Part shown: positions 54,450 through 63,958 of the stretch, one piece after another
Layout: every line of letters begins with the position of its first letter
Numbering within the stretch: the stretch's first letter is position 1
Assembly: GCA_028868695.1 (NCBI GenBank)
Contig: JAGWTZ010000011.1
Location: 1 to 64,000, forward strand
Length of the DNA: 64,000 nt
Origin: Alphaproteobacteria bacterium
GTDB taxonomy: Bacteria > Pseudomonadota > Alphaproteobacteria > Rhizobiales > Aestuariivirgaceae
Direction: 5' to 3'
Made by a program: the position numbers and the translations under genes
Notes under the pieces: generated by a model
What the model saw: only the letters and a program-made list of their open reading frames with translations
Told to the model about the DNA's origin: nothing
Databases searched by the model: none

Positions 54450-54809
54450 ATGGACAAATCGCGGCCAAAACCACTTCCTCTCATTCCATGGGATACATGG
54501 CAGGAGAAGCTGGGCATCAGTGTGCTGGCCTTGGCGCTTGCGGGCGTTTTCATTGGCGTGACCTTCTGGACAAGTTTCGACACGCCCTTGTCACGCCGGG
54601 AAGCAACCTGCCGTCTGCAAAGCTGGGGCTATTGGCAGCCTTCCACCAAAGGCGATACCGCGCGCATGGTGGCAAGATGCACCTTGCCTGACAACACACT
54701 CATCAGCCTGTCCCAGCCCATTGGCTGGACGCCGCCGGAAATCGGTGCGGACATCAACATTGTGATTATTGATTACCGGCTTTCAGGCCGGGCCTATTTC
54801 GCCAAATGA
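54450..54809 (+). CDS. Small single-pass membrane protein of unknown function
   Basis: 119 residues from ATG 54450 with GTGGAG upstream. Cytoplasmic N-terminus, one helix LGISVLALALAGVFIGVTFW (about 22-41), then a periplasmic domain with two cysteines (Cys54, Cys77) and the ending YRLSGRAYFAK. No family recognised. It sits alone between a divergent hydrolase gene and the convergent pnp gene. Confidence 0.75.
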   Translation: MDKSRPKPLPLIPWDTWQEKLGISVLALALAGVFIGVTFWTSFDTPLSRREATCRLQSWGYWQPSTKGDTARMVARCTLPDNTLISLSQPIGWTPPEIGADINIVIIDYRLSGRAYFAK

Positions 54810-54810
54810 A

Positions 54811-54837
54811 AACGCGGCACCTTCCGGCACCGCGTTT
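54811..54837. terminator. Hairpin between the small membrane gene and pnp
   Basis: AACGCGG / CCGCGTT stem with flanking A and T runs, between converging stops; a weak bidirectional terminator. Confidence 0.45.
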
Positions 54838-54862
54838 GCCATTTCATCCGTGAACGGATGAA

Positions 54863-57013
54863 TTATTCGTTGGCCGCTTCGGGGGCGGCTTCACCGCCCT
54901 GTTTCTTGGTGAGGTCTTCGCCGGTGGTTTGATCAACAGCCTTCATCGACAGCTTGATCTTGCCGCGGTTGTCGAAGCCCATGAGCTTCACCTTGACCAC
55001 GTCGCCTTCCTTGACCACGTCCGACGTCTTCTGCACGCGCTTGTCGGCGAGTTCGGAAATGTGCACGAGGCCGTCCTTGGCGCCGAAGAAGTTCACGAAA
55101 GCGCCGAAGTCCATGATCTTGACGATCTTGCCTTCGTAGATTTCGCCCACTTCGGGTTCCGACACGATGCCCTTGATCCACTTCAGCGCGGCGGTGATCG
55201 AAGCGCCCGAGGAAGAAGCCACCTTCACGGTGCCGTCGTCCTGGATGTCGATCTTGGCGCCGGTCTTTTCCACGATTTCGCGGATGACCTTGCCGCCGGT
55301 GCCGATCACTTCACGGATCTTGTCGGCGGGGATCTTGATGGTTTCGATGCGCGGGGCATGCTCACCCAGGCTGGAGCGCGCATTGGTGAGCGCTTCGGCC
55401 ATCTTGGAGAGGATGTGCATGCGGCCATCCTTGGCCTGCCAGAGGGCCACCTTCATGATCTCCTCGGTGATGCCGGTGATCTTGATGTCCATCTGCAGCG
55501 AGGTGACGCCATTCGACGTGCCGGCCACCTTGAAGTCCATGTCGCCCAAGTGATCTTCATCGCCCAGGATGTCGGAGAGAACGGCAAAGCGCTCGCCCTC
55601 CTTGATCAAGCCCATGGCGATGCCGGCCACGGGGGCCTTCAGCGGAACGCCCGCATCCATCAGCGACAGCGAAGCGCCGCAGACGGAAGCCATGGAGGAA
55701 GAGCCGTTGCTCTCGGTGATCTCGGAGACCACGCGGATCGTGTAGGGGAACTCATCCGCCTTCGGCAGCATCGGGTGGATGGCGCGCCAGGCGAGCTTGC
55801 CATGGCCGATTTCGCGGCGGCCGGTGGCGCCCATGCGGCCCACTTCACCCACCGAGAAGGGGGGGAAGTTGTAGTGCAGCATGAAGGTTTCCTTGTACAT
55901 GCCGTCCAGGCTGTCGACGTATTGCTCGTCTTCGCCCGTGCCCAGCGTGGTGACAACCAGCGCCTGGGTTTCACCGCGGGTGAACAGCGCCGAGCCGTGG
56001 GTGCGCGGCAACACGGAAGCTTCGGCGATGATCGGGCGCACCGTCTTGGTGTCGCGGCCGTCAATGCGGTGGCCGGTGTCGAGGATGTTGTTGCGGACGA
56101 TGTCCTTTTCCAGATGCTTGAAGGCTTCGCCGACCTTCTGCTCGGAAGGGGCGGCCGGGTCTTCCTTGTTGACCAGGGCAGCCTTCACCGCATCCTTCAC
56201 CTTGGCGACGGCGTTCTGCCGGTCTTCCTTCTTGGCGATGGCATAGGCGGCGCGCAGGTCCTTCTCGGCCTGCTTCTTCACGGCCTTGAAGAGTGTTTCT
56301 TCGTCGGAGGGGTTGAACGCGCGCGGCTCACGGGCGGAACGCTCTGCCAGGCGGATGATCGCCTCGATCACCGGCTGGAAGCCCTGGTGGCCAAAGGTGA
56401 CGGCGCCGAGCATCACTTCCTCGCTCAGCTCCTTGGCTTCGGATTCGACCATGAGCACGGCATCGCCGGTGCCGGCGACGACGAGATCAAGGGTTGATTC
56501 CTTCATCTGCTCGACAGTGGGGTTCAGCACATATTCGCCGTTCACCACGCCCACGCGGGCAGCGCCCACCGGGCCCATGAAGGGAATGCCCGAAAGGGTG
56601 AGTGCGGCAGAGGCGGCCACCATGGCCACGATGTCGCTGTCATTCTCAAGGTCATAGGAAACCGTGGTGGCGATCACCTGGGTTTCGATCTTGAAGCCTT
56701 CGGGGAAGAGCGGGCGGATGGGGCGGTCGATCAGGCGCGAGATCAGGGTCTCGCGTTCCGTCGGGCGGCCTTCACGCTTGAAGTAGCCACCAGGGATCTT
56801 GCCGGCGGCATAGGTCTTTTCCTGGTAGTTCACGGTCAGGGGGAAGAAGTCGATGCCGGGCTTTTCAGCGCGGGCGGCCACGGCGGTGGCGAGAACGGTG
56901 GTTTCACCGTAGGTGGCGAGCACAGCGCCATCGGCCTGCCTGGCCATGCGGCCAGTTTCGAGGCGGAGCGTCTTGCCGCCCCATTGGATTTCCTCAACGT
57001 CAATGTTGAACAT
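54863..57013 (-). CDS. pnp: Polyribonucleotide nucleotidyltransferase (PNPase)
   Basis: 716 residues. Two RNase PH domains (second active core has [15 protein letters not shown] and the Asp-rich [11 protein letters not shown]), a KH domain with [19 protein letters not shown], and an S1 domain [17 protein letters not shown]. 3'-5' phosphorolytic RNA decay. Follows rpsO in the usual order, with 286 bp between them that hold a repeat pair. Ends in an acidic Ala/Glu tail. Confidence 0.98.
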   Translation of the reverse strand: MFNIDVEEIQWGGKTLRLETGRMARQADGAVLATYGETTVLATAVAARAEKPGIDFFPLTVNYQEKTYAAGKIPGGYFKREGRPTERETLISRLIDRPIRPLFPEGFKIETQVIATTVSYDLENDSDIVAMVAASAALTLSGIPFMGPVGAARVGVVNGEYVLNPTVEQMKESTLDLVVAGTGDAVLMVESEAKELSEEVMLGAVTFGHQGFQPVIEAIIRLAERSAREPRAFNPSDEETLFKAVKKQAEKDLRAAYAIAKKEDRQNAVAKVKDAVKAALVNKEDPAAPSEQKVGEAFKHLEKDIVRNNILDTGHRIDGRDTKTVRPIIAEASVLPRTHGSALFTRGETQALVVTTLGTGEDEQYVDSLDGMYKETFMLHYNFPPFSVGEVGRMGATGRREIGHGKLAWRAIHPMLPKADEFPYTIRVVSEITESNGSSSMASVCGASLSLMDAGVPLKAPVAGIAMGLIKEGERFAVLSDILGDEDHLGDMDFKVAGTSNGVTSLQMDIKITGITEEIMKVALWQAKDGRMHILSKMAEALTNARSSLGEHAPRIETIKIPADKIREVIGTGGKVIREIVEKTGAKIDIQDDGTVKVASSSGASITAALKWIKGIVSEPEVGEIYEGKIVKIMDFGAFVNFFGAKDGLVHISELADKRVQKTSDVVKEGDVVKVKLMGFDNRGKIKLSMKAVDQTTGEDLTKKQGGEAAPEAANE

Positions 57014-57166
57014 TACTGTTATTCCTTATTGGTTCTTCGCTGTCGCTTGAAGCACCGACCCTATGGACAGCATCCCCTTTGAACCTTGCGCGCCCGGCCC
57101 TATTGCCAAACGCCCTGTCGGGGACGCAGGCAGCAATCCGGTGTCTGCCCGCTCGTATCTTTCTTC

Positions 57167-57290
57167 TCCCTCCCCCTTGTGGGGAGGGCCGGGGTGGGGG
57201 TCGCTCTGAACTTTCCGCTTTTGACTAGGAGCCAAAGCTGAAAATGCGGAGCGACCCCCACCCTTAATCCCTCCCCACAAGGGGGAGGGA
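57167..57290. repeat. Paired inverted-repeat element between rpsO and pnp
   Basis: Third repeat family. The left part (57167-57206) and right part (57249-57290) are inverted copies: each holds a CCCTCCCC / GGGGAGGG hairpin with TTGT loop, then GGGGTGGGGGTCGCTC. The 42-bp centre contains TTTCCGC / GCGGA-like arms. It fills most of the gap between rpsO (stop 57300) and pnp (start 57013) and could form a strong transcript stem in the rpsO-pnp mRNA, where RNase III cuts in E. coli. Confidence 0.85.
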
Positions 57291-57299
57291 AATTTCACT

Positions 57300-57569
57300 T
57301 TAGCGGCGGATGTCCAGGCGCTTGATCAGCGACTGATAGCGCGCGTCATCCTTGCTCTTGAGATAGTCGAGCAGCGAACGGCGGGCGGCCACCATCTTCA
57401 GCAGGCCACGGCGGGAATGGTTGTCCTTCTTGTGGCTCTTGAAGTGTTCGGTGAGATAGTTGATGCGCTCGGTGAGCAGGGCGACCTGCACTTCGGGCGA
57501 GCCGGTGTCACCGGCCTTGGTTGCATATTCCTTCACAAGCGCGTTCTTGCGCTCAGCAGTCATCGTCAT
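57300..57569 (-). CDS. rpsO: 30S ribosomal protein S15
   Basis: 89 residues from ATG 57569 ([15 protein letters not shown]). Family motifs are [31 protein letters not shown] and RRSLLDYLK. Binds 16S rRNA. The long frame to 57791 is out of context. Starts 16 bp after truB. Confidence 0.98.
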   Translation of the reverse strand: MTMTAERKNALVKEYATKAGDTGSPEVQVALLTERINYLTEHFKSHKKDNHSRRGLLKMVAARRSLLDYLKSKDDARYQSLIKRLDIRR

Positions 57570-57585
57570 GGTTCGTCTCCGGACA

Positions 57586-58497
57586 TCAAAGGTTGAACAA
57601 ACGCCTGATCTTGAGGCTGCCCTGGCTGACTTCGCCGATGCCGACGAGATCCGTGCCATGCCGCACCAAAACCGCCGCCTCGCTGATGGGTGCACTTGCA
57701 CCCCGCAGCAGAACCTTCTGGCCCTGCCGGAGTTTGGCGGCATCGTTCCCCACAACGGCCAGTGCCGGGATGCCGTCCAGCACGGTCTCAATGGGTAAAA
57801 GGGCCTCTTGGAGGCCCTCGATGCCGCCCCTATGGCCCATTTCCTCCAGCTTTTCCAGCGAAATCATGTGGACTTCGGCAAGCCCGCCCACCTGAACGCG
57901 GCGCAAGGCCGAGACATGGGCAAGGCAGCCAAGCTTGCGGCCCATGTCGCGCGCCAGCGAGCGGATATAGGTGCCCTTGCCGCAGACCACCTCGAATTCA
58001 GCGTGATCCGCGCTGGCGGCTCCGAGCAGCCGCAGGGCCTCGATGGTGACAGGGCGTTCGGCCATTTCGGGCGCTTCACCGGCCCGGGCAAGGTCATAGG
58101 CGCGTTCGCCATCAATCTTGATTGCCGAAAAGGCCGGCGGGGCCTGCAGGATTTCGCCGGTGAAGGAAGAAAGTATCGCCTCGATATCGTTCCGGCTGGG
58201 GCGCGTTGCCGATTGTGCCGTAACCTGGCCTTCAAGGTCATCGGTGCTGGTTTCAGCACCCCAGGCGGCCGTGAAGCGATAGGTCTTGCGGCCATCCATG
58301 GCCCATTGCACGGTCTTGGTGGCCTCGCCCAGTGCGATGGGCAGCAGGCCGGAGGCCAGCGGGTCCAGCGTGCCGCCATGGCCAGCCTTTTCGGCGTTGA
58401 ACAGCCAGCGGACCTTGCCCACGGCCTGGGTGGAGGACATGCCATAGGGCTTGTCCAGCGCTATCCAGCCATTGATTTTGTTACGGATTTTCTTCAA
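57586..58497 (-). CDS. truB: tRNA pseudouridine(55) synthase TruB
   Basis: 303 residues from TTG 58497. Catalytic Asp45 is in [27 protein letters not shown] and [12 protein letters not shown] are further motifs. TTG is chosen because the in-frame codon three positions upstream is TGA (58504-58506) and the first later ATG is codon 20. Beyond that TGA the same frame extends back to an ATG (58554) that overlaps the rbfA stop. Length from TTG matches the family. Confidence 0.92.
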   Translation of the reverse strand: MKKIRNKINGWIALDKPYGMSSTQAVGKVRWLFNAEKAGHGGTLDPLASGLLPIALGEATKTVQWAMDGRKTYRFTAAWGAETSTDDLEGQVTAQSATRPSRNDIEAILSSFTGEILQAPPAFSAIKIDGERAYDLARAGEAPEMAERPVTIEALRLLGAASADHAEFEVVCGKGTYIRSLARDMGRKLGCLAHVSALRRVQVGGLAEVHMISLEKLEEMGHRGGIEGLQEALLPIETVLDGIPALAVVGNDAAKLRQGQKVLLRGASAPISEAAVLVRHGTDLVGIGEVSQGSLKIRRLFNL

Positions 58498-58553
58498 TCG
58501 GGCTCACAAAATGGCAAAGTTTGCCAAAACCTGCTCGGCAATCGCTGCGCTCA

Positions 58554-58940
58554 TCACTCGCCCTTTTTCAGGTCGCGCGCCACTTCCGGGCGGTGCAGCA
58601 GGTCATCGATCTTGTTGGCGTAATCCAGCGCAGTATCGATGCGAAACCGGATTTCGGGCATGTATTTCATGTCCAGCCTCGGGGCCAACAGGCCGCGGAT
58701 GAATTTGCGGTTCCGGTTCAAGGCCTCCAGCGCTTGCTGTTCCTTGCCCAGGATCAGGCTGCGCATATAGGCCGTGGCGATCTTGAGATCGGGCGACACC
58801 TGCACCTCGGTAATGGACGGGGCCAGCCGGTCAATCTCTGGATCTCCCACATCGCCGCGCTGGATGACTTCGGCCAAGGCATGGCGGATCAGTTCTCCGG
58901 CGCGGAGCATGCGTTGCGAAGGGGCGGAAGAATGGCTCAT
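58554..58940 (-). CDS. rbfA: Ribosome-binding factor A
   Basis: 128 residues from ATG 58940 (MSHSSAPSQRMLRAGELIRH). KH-like fold with ITEVQVSPDLKIATAYMRS and RLDMKYMPEIRFRIDTALDYANKID. Assists 30S maturation. Normally follows infB directly; here 1.8 kb with two opposite-strand genes lies between. Confidence 0.96.
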   Translation of the reverse strand: MSHSSAPSQRMLRAGELIRHALAEVIQRGDVGDPEIDRLAPSITEVQVSPDLKIATAYMRSLILGKEQQALEALNRNRKFIRGLLAPRLDMKYMPEIRFRIDTALDYANKIDDLLHRPEVARDLKKGE

Positions 58941-59027
58941 GATTGTTCCATACTCCCCCGGACGCAGGTTGCAAGGGGCTTGGGCCGGTGCCAAAGGGGC
59001 TCTTGGCCCTGACGCGAAAGCGAGTCG

Positions 59028-60203
59028 ATGAACACCACCTCCTACCCCACGCCGATGCGGCGCGGCCTGCTCACCTGGTATTGCTATCTGCTGGTCGGCT
59101 TTTTCACCTATCTGCTCAACATCCAGGGCAACATCCTGCCTTTCCTGCAATCCGAGCTGAAATTGAGCTACCGGGACGCCAGCCTGCATTTCAGCGCCAT
59201 TGCGCTGGGCATGATCGTGGTCGGGCTGTTTGGCGATGGCATCACCGGGCGCCTCGGGCGGCGCAACGCCTTGTGGCTGGCTTCGGCCAGCGTGATGGCG
59301 GGTGCTGTTCTGCAATGCCTGGCGCCCAATGCCGCCACCAGCATTGCCAGCTGCTTTCTCATCGGCTGCCCGGGCAGCCTGATCCCCGCCATTGCGTTTG
59401 GCCTTATCGGCGACATTCAGAAAGAGCACAGCGATGTGGCCTTTGGCGAGGCCAGCGCCATCACCTATGTGTTTGGCATCTTGGGGCCTTTGGCCATTTC
59501 GCTGAGCCTGATGCTGGGGGCCGGCTGGCGCAATGCGCTGCTGCTGGGCGCGGCTTTGGGCGTGATCATCGTGTTTTCCTTCCGCCGGGTGGTGATTGCC
59601 GATGTGGCGCAGGGGCCTGAGGGCAGGCATGGGCGGCTTCCCCCCGCCTATTGGGCCTTCTGGTGCCTCCTCGCCTCGGTTGTGGCGCTGGAATTTTCCG
59701 TGCTTTTCTGGGCGCCGGCCTATCTTGAACGCGTGGCCGGGCTTTCCACCGCCACGGCGGCGGCCAGCGCTGCCGCCTTCTCGGTGGCGATGATTGTGGG
59801 CCGGGCGGCGGGCTCATTCCTGGTGCGCCGGATTTCCGCGCCCAAGCTTCTGGTGGCCGCCCTGCTGGTCTCGGCTGGGGGCTTTCTGGTCTACTGGGGT
59901 GTGGCACAATCCACTGCCGCCGTGGCGGGCCTGTTCATGCTGGGGCTTGGCATTGCGCCGCTTTACCCGCTCACCGTCGGGCTGGCGATTGCCGCGGCGG
60001 GGCCGCAGACCGCCAGCGCCTCAGCGCGGTTCATGCTGGCGGTGGGGATTTCCATCCTGTCGATGCCTGCCCTGCTTGGCGCGCTGGCTGATGCCTTTGG
60101 TCTGCATGCGGCGCATCTGGTGCTGCCGGGGCTGGTGCTGGCGGGGCTGGCGTTCCTGGGCATTGGCCTCGCCGTCCGCAAGAGAGAACCTGCGCTGGGC
60201 TGA
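59028..60203 (+). CDS. MFS transporter
   Basis: 391 residues, twelve helices in two halves. The loop between helices 2 and 3 reads GDGITGRLGRRNALW, matching the MFS G-x3-D/N-R-x-G-R/K-R pattern. Drug, sugar or metabolite exporter cannot be decided. It lies on the strand opposite to the infB-rbfA-truB block and starts 87 bp from the rbfA start, so the gap holds divergent promoters. Confidence 0.92.
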   Translation: MNTTSYPTPMRRGLLTWYCYLLVGFFTYLLNIQGNILPFLQSELKLSYRDASLHFSAIALGMIVVGLFGDGITGRLGRRNALWLASASVMAGAVLQCLAPNAATSIASCFLIGCPGSLIPAIAFGLIGDIQKEHSDVAFGEASAITYVFGILGPLAISLSLMLGAGWRNALLLGAALGVIIVFSFRRVVIADVAQGPEGRHGRLPPAYWAFWCLLASVVALEFSVLFWAPAYLERVAGLSTATAAASAAAFSVAMIVGRAAGSFLVRRISAPKLLVAALLVSAGGFLVYWGVAQSTAAVAGLFMLGLGIAPLYPLTVGLAIAAAGPQTASASARFMLAVGISILSMPALLGALADAFGLHAAHLVLPGLVLAGLAFLGIGLAVRKREPALG

Positions 60204-60257
60204 CCCAAGGGGATGGTCTGGACAGGGCGGCCTGAACAGGGCCTAGCACCATCGTAT

Positions 60258-60272
60258 GTTCATGAAATGTTC
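60258..60272. promoter_or_regulatory. Candidate LexA (SOS) box
   Basis: GTTCATGAAATGTTC is an exact GTTC-N7-GTTC direct repeat, the published alphaproteobacterial SOS box. It lies 61 bp before the HExxH gene and 54 bp after the MFS stop. A possible promoter (TTGTCT 60299-60304, 17 bp, TAGCCT 60322-60327) follows, ending six bases before the ATG, which would make the transcript leaderless. Confidence 0.6.
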
Positions 60273-60333
60273 GAAAATCTGCCATGCAAATCGCATGTTT
60301 GTCTCCCGCCCGTGATGCTGCTAGCCTCGGCCC

Positions 60334-60627
60334 ATGTTTTTTGTTGATCTGCGTAAAATGCCCAAGGTGACCTTCAGGAAGCTGGGGCGCCACAAAGCAA
60401 CCGGCATGGCCCATATCCCCATGGACCGGCGATTGGACAGCCATATCGAAATCGACAGCCGCCTGAAGGGCCGCGAGAAGTTTGAAACTTATCTTCACGA
60501 GGCACTGCACCTCGCGCTGCCGGACCTGCCCGAAGAAGACGTGCTGAAAGCGGCGCGCTTCCAGGCCCTTGTGGCCTGGGCGGAGGGCTACAGGCACCGC
60601 GGCAAGCCCAATTCTTCTTCGCAATAA
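60334..60627 (+). CDS. Small HExxH-motif protein, unknown function
   Basis: 97 residues from ATG 60334. Short N-terminal beta segment, the IEIDSRLKGREKFETYLHEALHLA region with HEALH (55-59), then ALPDLPEEDVLKAARF and a basic tail. HExxH with acidic residues 8-10 positions later suggests a zinc-metallopeptidase-like minifold. I recall similar short HEALH proteins in phages and plasmids without known role. No ribosome-binding site is evident; a downstream ATG at 60358 is possible. Upstream is an SOS-box match. Confidence 0.75.
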   Translation: MFFVDLRKMPKVTFRKLGRHKATGMAHIPMDRRLDSHIEIDSRLKGREKFETYLHEALHLALPDLPEEDVLKAARFQALVAWAEGYRHRGKPNSSSQ

Positions 60628-60653
60628 ATCAGTCGCGGCTCCACGCATCCGCA

Positions 60654-60757
60654 ATGGCCCGCCTCAAGCGGGCCATCAATCTGCGGCATCAAGCATTGGC
60701 GATGCAGGCAGGTTCGAGATGGCCTGGTTCATGGGTGGCCCGCCTCAAGCGGGCCAT
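60654..60757. repeat. Twin copies of a GGCCCGC / GCGGGCC hairpin before the infB stop
   Basis: The same 20-bp unit, TGGCCCGCCTCAAGCGGGCC, appears at 60655-60675 and 60736-60756 in direct orientation. Each is a strong stem-loop. Together they occupy the 159-bp convergent gap between the HExxH gene and infB; no gene was seen there. Confidence 0.8.
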
Positions 60758-60786
60758 GACGTGACCGGAGTGAGCGTTGTTGGCCG

Positions 60787-63351
60787 TCACTCCAGCGTTC
60801 TTGCCACCTTCTCCACGCGGAAGCATTCGATGACGTCGCCGGCGCGCATGTCCTGATAGTTTTCGAAGGCCATGCCGCATTCCTGGCCCACTTGCACTTC
60901 CTTCACTTCATCCTTGAAGCGCTTGAGCGTGGAAAGCGTGCCTTCGTGGATGACCACGTTGTCGCGGATCAGGCGCACCTTGTTGCCGCGCTGCACCGAG
61001 CCTTCGGTGACCTGGCAACCGGCAACCTTGCCCACCTTGGTGATGTTGAACACCTCGAGGATCTTGGCGTTGCCCATGAAGGTTTCGCGCAGTTCCGGCG
61101 AAAGCTTGCCGGCCATGGCGGCCTTGATGTCGTCCACCAGATCGTAAATGATGTTGTAGTAGCGGATCTCGATGCCCTGCTGCTGGGCCGCGTCGCGCGC
61201 CTGCACATTGGCACGCACGTTGAAGCCCAGAACCACGGCACCAGAGGCGGAAGCCAGGGAGATGTCGCTCTCGGTGATGCCGCCCACGGCGTAATGCACC
61301 ACGCGGGCCTTGATCTCGTCGTTGCCCAGCTTTTCCAGCGCCTGCACGATGGCTTCGGCAGAACCCTGCACGTCGGCCTTGACCAGGATGGGGAATTCCT
61401 TGCGGCCGGACTGGCCGATCTGGCTCATCATCTGCTCAAGGGTGTTGCGCGCACCGCTGGCGCCGCGCTTGTCGCGCTTCTGGCGCTCACGGAAATCGGT
61501 GATCTCGCGGGCGCGGGCCTCGGTGGGCACCACGTCAAACTTGTCGCCGGCTTCCGGCGCAGAGTTGAGGCCAAGAACCTCAACCGGGAAGGAGGGCGGA
61601 GCATCCTTCACCTGCTGGCCCTTGTCGTCCACCAGGGCGCGCACGCGGCCCCAGGCCGAGCCGGCCACGAAGATGTCGCCCTGCTTCAGCGTGCCGCGCT
61701 GCACGAGCACGGTGGCCACCGGGCCGCGGCCCTTGTCGAGCTGGGCTTCGACCACAAGGCCGGAGGCTTCACGGTTCGGATTGGCGCGCAGGTTCAAGAC
61801 TTCAGCCTGCAGCAGGATGGTTTCCAGCAGCTTGTCGAGGTTGGTGCCCTTGAGGGCGGAGACTTCCACATCCAGCGTGTCGCCGCCCATGCTTTCCACG
61901 ACGATCTCGTGTTGCAGCAGGTCCGTGCGCACCCGGTTCGGGTTGGCGGATTGCTTGTCCATCTTGTTGATGGCAACGATGATCGGCACCCCCGCCGCCT
62001 TGGCGTGGTTGATGGATTCAATCGTCTGGGGCATCACGCCGTCATCAGCAGCCACCACGAGGATGGCGATGTCGGTGGCCTTGGCGCCGCGGGCGCGCAT
62101 CGAGGTGAAAGCCTCGTGGCCGGGCGTGTCGATGAAGGTGACAAGGCCGTTGGGCGTTTTCACCTGATAGGCGCCGATGTGCTGGGTGATGCCGCCGGCT
62201 TCACCGGAGACCACATTGGTCTTGCGGATGGCATCGAGCAGCGAGGTCTTGCCATGGTCGACGTGGCCCATGATGGTGACCACGGGCGGGCGCGGCATGA
62301 GGGTTTCCTCGGCGTCGGCGCCGGTGTCGAGGCTGTCGACCACGTCGGTTTCCGACACGCGCTTGACCTTGTGGCCCATTTCCTCGGCGATGAGCTGGGC
62401 AGTGTCGGCATCGATCGTGTCGTTGATCGTGTGCATCTGGCCCTGGCGCATCAGGAACTTGATGATATCCACCGCACGCTCGGCCATGCGGTTGGACAGT
62501 TCCTGGATGGTGATCACTTCCGGAATGGTGATTTCACGGCTGACCTTTTCGGTGGGCTTCTGGAAGCCCTGGGCCTGCTTCTTCAAACGCTCGGTGCGGC
62601 GGCGGAAGGCAGCGACTGAACGTCCGCGTTCGCCCTCGTCATCCGACATGGCGTTTTCAACGGTGAGCTTGCCGCGGCGCTTGTCGGCATCGGCCTTGGT
62701 GCGGGTGGGCACCGGGGCCGGGATCACGCGCTTGACGGCGGGGGCGGCGGTGCGGCCGGCGCCTGCGGTCTTGGCGCGCGGGCGCTCATCTTCATCTTCA
62801 TCACGGGCAGCAGCAGGCGCAGCCTTGGGGGCCAGCTTGCGGGCGGCCTCTTCGGCCTTGCGGCGGCCTTCTTCCTCGGCGCGGTGGCGGGCGTCATCCT
62901 CGGCCTTGCGCTTGGCAGCGGCCTCACGCTCCACCCGGTCATGCTCTTCCTGGATCTTGCGGCGGGCGGCTTCTTCTTCCTGGCGCTTGCGGTCTTCGGC
63001 CTCGCGCACCTTGGCGCCGGCCAGCGCGCGCTCACGCGCCTCGCGTTCCTCAGGCGAAAGGGTGCGCAGCACCACGCCGGGGCGCGGCGGGGGCGGAGCC
63101 ACAGGGCGCGGCGGCGGCGGGGCCTGCTCTGCCACGCGGGCCTGGGGCTGGAATTTCGGCTTGTCTTCCACGGGCGCGGCAGGGCCTTCACCAAAACGCT
63201 TGCGCTTGGTTTCCACCACCACGGTCTTGGTGCGGCCATGGGCAAAATTCTGCTTCACCCGCGACTGTTCGACAGCCGGGCGCTTCAGGCTCAGCGTATG
63301 GCCGCCCGGGCGGTTGCCTGACTTGTCGTTGGTGTCGTTCGTATCGCTCAT
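60787..63351 (-). CDS. infB: Translation initiation factor IF-2
   Basis: 854 residues. A long charged N-terminus with Lys/Glu/Ala-rich coiled segment (about 100-190), then IF2_N, G domain with [23 protein letters not shown] and NKMD, and domains II-IV ending [10 protein letters not shown]. GTPase that places initiator tRNA on the 30S subunit. Eight bases after the ylxR gene stop. Confidence 0.98.
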   Translation of the reverse strand: MSDTNDTNDKSGNRPGGHTLSLKRPAVEQSRVKQNFAHGRTKTVVVETKRKRFGEGPAAPVEDKPKFQPQARVAEQAPPPPRPVAPPPPRPGVVLRTLSPEEREARERALAGAKVREAEDRKRQEEEAARRKIQEEHDRVEREAAAKRKAEDDARHRAEEEGRRKAEEAARKLAPKAAPAAARDEDEDERPRAKTAGAGRTAAPAVKRVIPAPVPTRTKADADKRRGKLTVENAMSDDEGERGRSVAAFRRRTERLKKQAQGFQKPTEKVSREITIPEVITIQELSNRMAERAVDIIKFLMRQGQMHTINDTIDADTAQLIAEEMGHKVKRVSETDVVDSLDTGADAEETLMPRPPVVTIMGHVDHGKTSLLDAIRKTNVVSGEAGGITQHIGAYQVKTPNGLVTFIDTPGHEAFTSMRARGAKATDIAILVVAADDGVMPQTIESINHAKAAGVPIIVAINKMDKQSANPNRVRTDLLQHEIVVESMGGDTLDVEVSALKGTNLDKLLETILLQAEVLNLRANPNREASGLVVEAQLDKGRGPVATVLVQRGTLKQGDIFVAGSAWGRVRALVDDKGQQVKDAPPSFPVEVLGLNSAPEAGDKFDVVPTEARAREITDFRERQKRDKRGASGARNTLEQMMSQIGQSGRKEFPILVKADVQGSAEAIVQALEKLGNDEIKARVVHYAVGGITESDISLASASGAVVLGFNVRANVQARDAAQQQGIEIRYYNIIYDLVDDIKAAMAGKLSPELRETFMGNAKILEVFNITKVGKVAGCQVTEGSVQRGNKVRLIRDNVVIHEGTLSTLKRFKDEVKEVQVGQECGMAFENYQDMRAGDVIECFRVEKVARTLE

Positions 63352-63358
63352 ACCCTGC

Positions 63359-63958
63359 CTAATCCAAAACCTTCGTGTCTACGCTGTCGTACTGCGCCAT
63401 GTCTTGCGCCAAAGCCAGCAGCTTCTGGCTTTGCCCGCCTGCCTTGAGCGCGGCATGTACCACATTTTCACGGCCAAATGCCAAGCTCATTTCACTGGCC
63501 GAAAACAAATCCAAAACTGCGGCATTTGCGGCACATTTCCGGTTCAGCTTGGCCTTGCCATCGGCCGCCGCCTCGCTCGCATGCAGCAGCACCAGAACCT
63601 GGCCTTTTTCAAGCGCCTCTTCCACCTTCATGAAGCCGGAAACCGCCAGCCCCGCCTTGCGGCAAAAGGCCAGCGCGGCCAGTGCATCGGCCCGGAGCAG
63701 CCGCGCCACCAGACCGGCAAGATCGGGGTCAACCTTCGCCTCCGCCCCCAGCGCGCGGGCAAAGGCGCCGCGCTTCACGGCCTCGGCCACCATGGCGTGG
63801 CTTCTGGTTACCCAGCAGCCCCGGCCCGGCAGCTTGCGCCGCAGGTCCGGCACCACGGCGCCATCGGGCGCCAGCACAAAGCGGATCAGTTCGCTGTCAG
63901 GCTTTTGCTGCCTGGTGACGATGCATGTCCGCTCTGGCAAGGTTTCCTCAGGCTCCAA
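63359..63958 (-). CDS. YlxR/DUF448 RNA-binding protein with L7Ae-like C-terminal domain
   Basis: 199 residues from TTG 63958. N-terminal YlxR domain with [20 protein letters not shown] and [10 protein letters not shown]-terminal part (about 95-199) with RKAGLAVSG and an L7Ae-like fold, a fusion typical of alphaproteobacteria. Start overlaps the nusA stop (TGATTG), and no ATG is available nearby. Between nusA and infB as in other bacteria. Confidence 0.93.
   Translation of the reverse strand: MEPEETLPERTCIVTRQQKPDSELIRFVLAPDGAVVPDLRRKLPGRGCWVTRSHAMVAEAVKRGAFARALGAEAKVDPDLAGLVARLLRADALAALAFCRKAGLAVSGFMKVEEALEKGQVLVLLHASEAAADGKAKLNRKCAANAAVLDLFSASEMSLAFGRENVVHAALKAGGQSQKLLALAQDMAQYDSVDTKVLD

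Noticed and set aside
54161-54691. A 176-codon plus-strand frame overlapping the hydrolase and the small membrane gene
   Set aside because: Conflicts with two better supported genes and shows no domain.
54929-56497. A 522-codon plus-strand frame opposite pnp
   Set aside because: Shadow frame; pnp motifs on the minus strand are complete.
60654-60757. CRISPR-like repeats near the infB stop
   Set aside because: Only two copies of a palindromic 20-bp unit with one spacer of about 60 bp and no cas genes.
60892-62619. A 575-codon plus-strand frame opposite infB
   Set aside because: Shadow of infB; no recognisable motifs and no ribosome-binding site.
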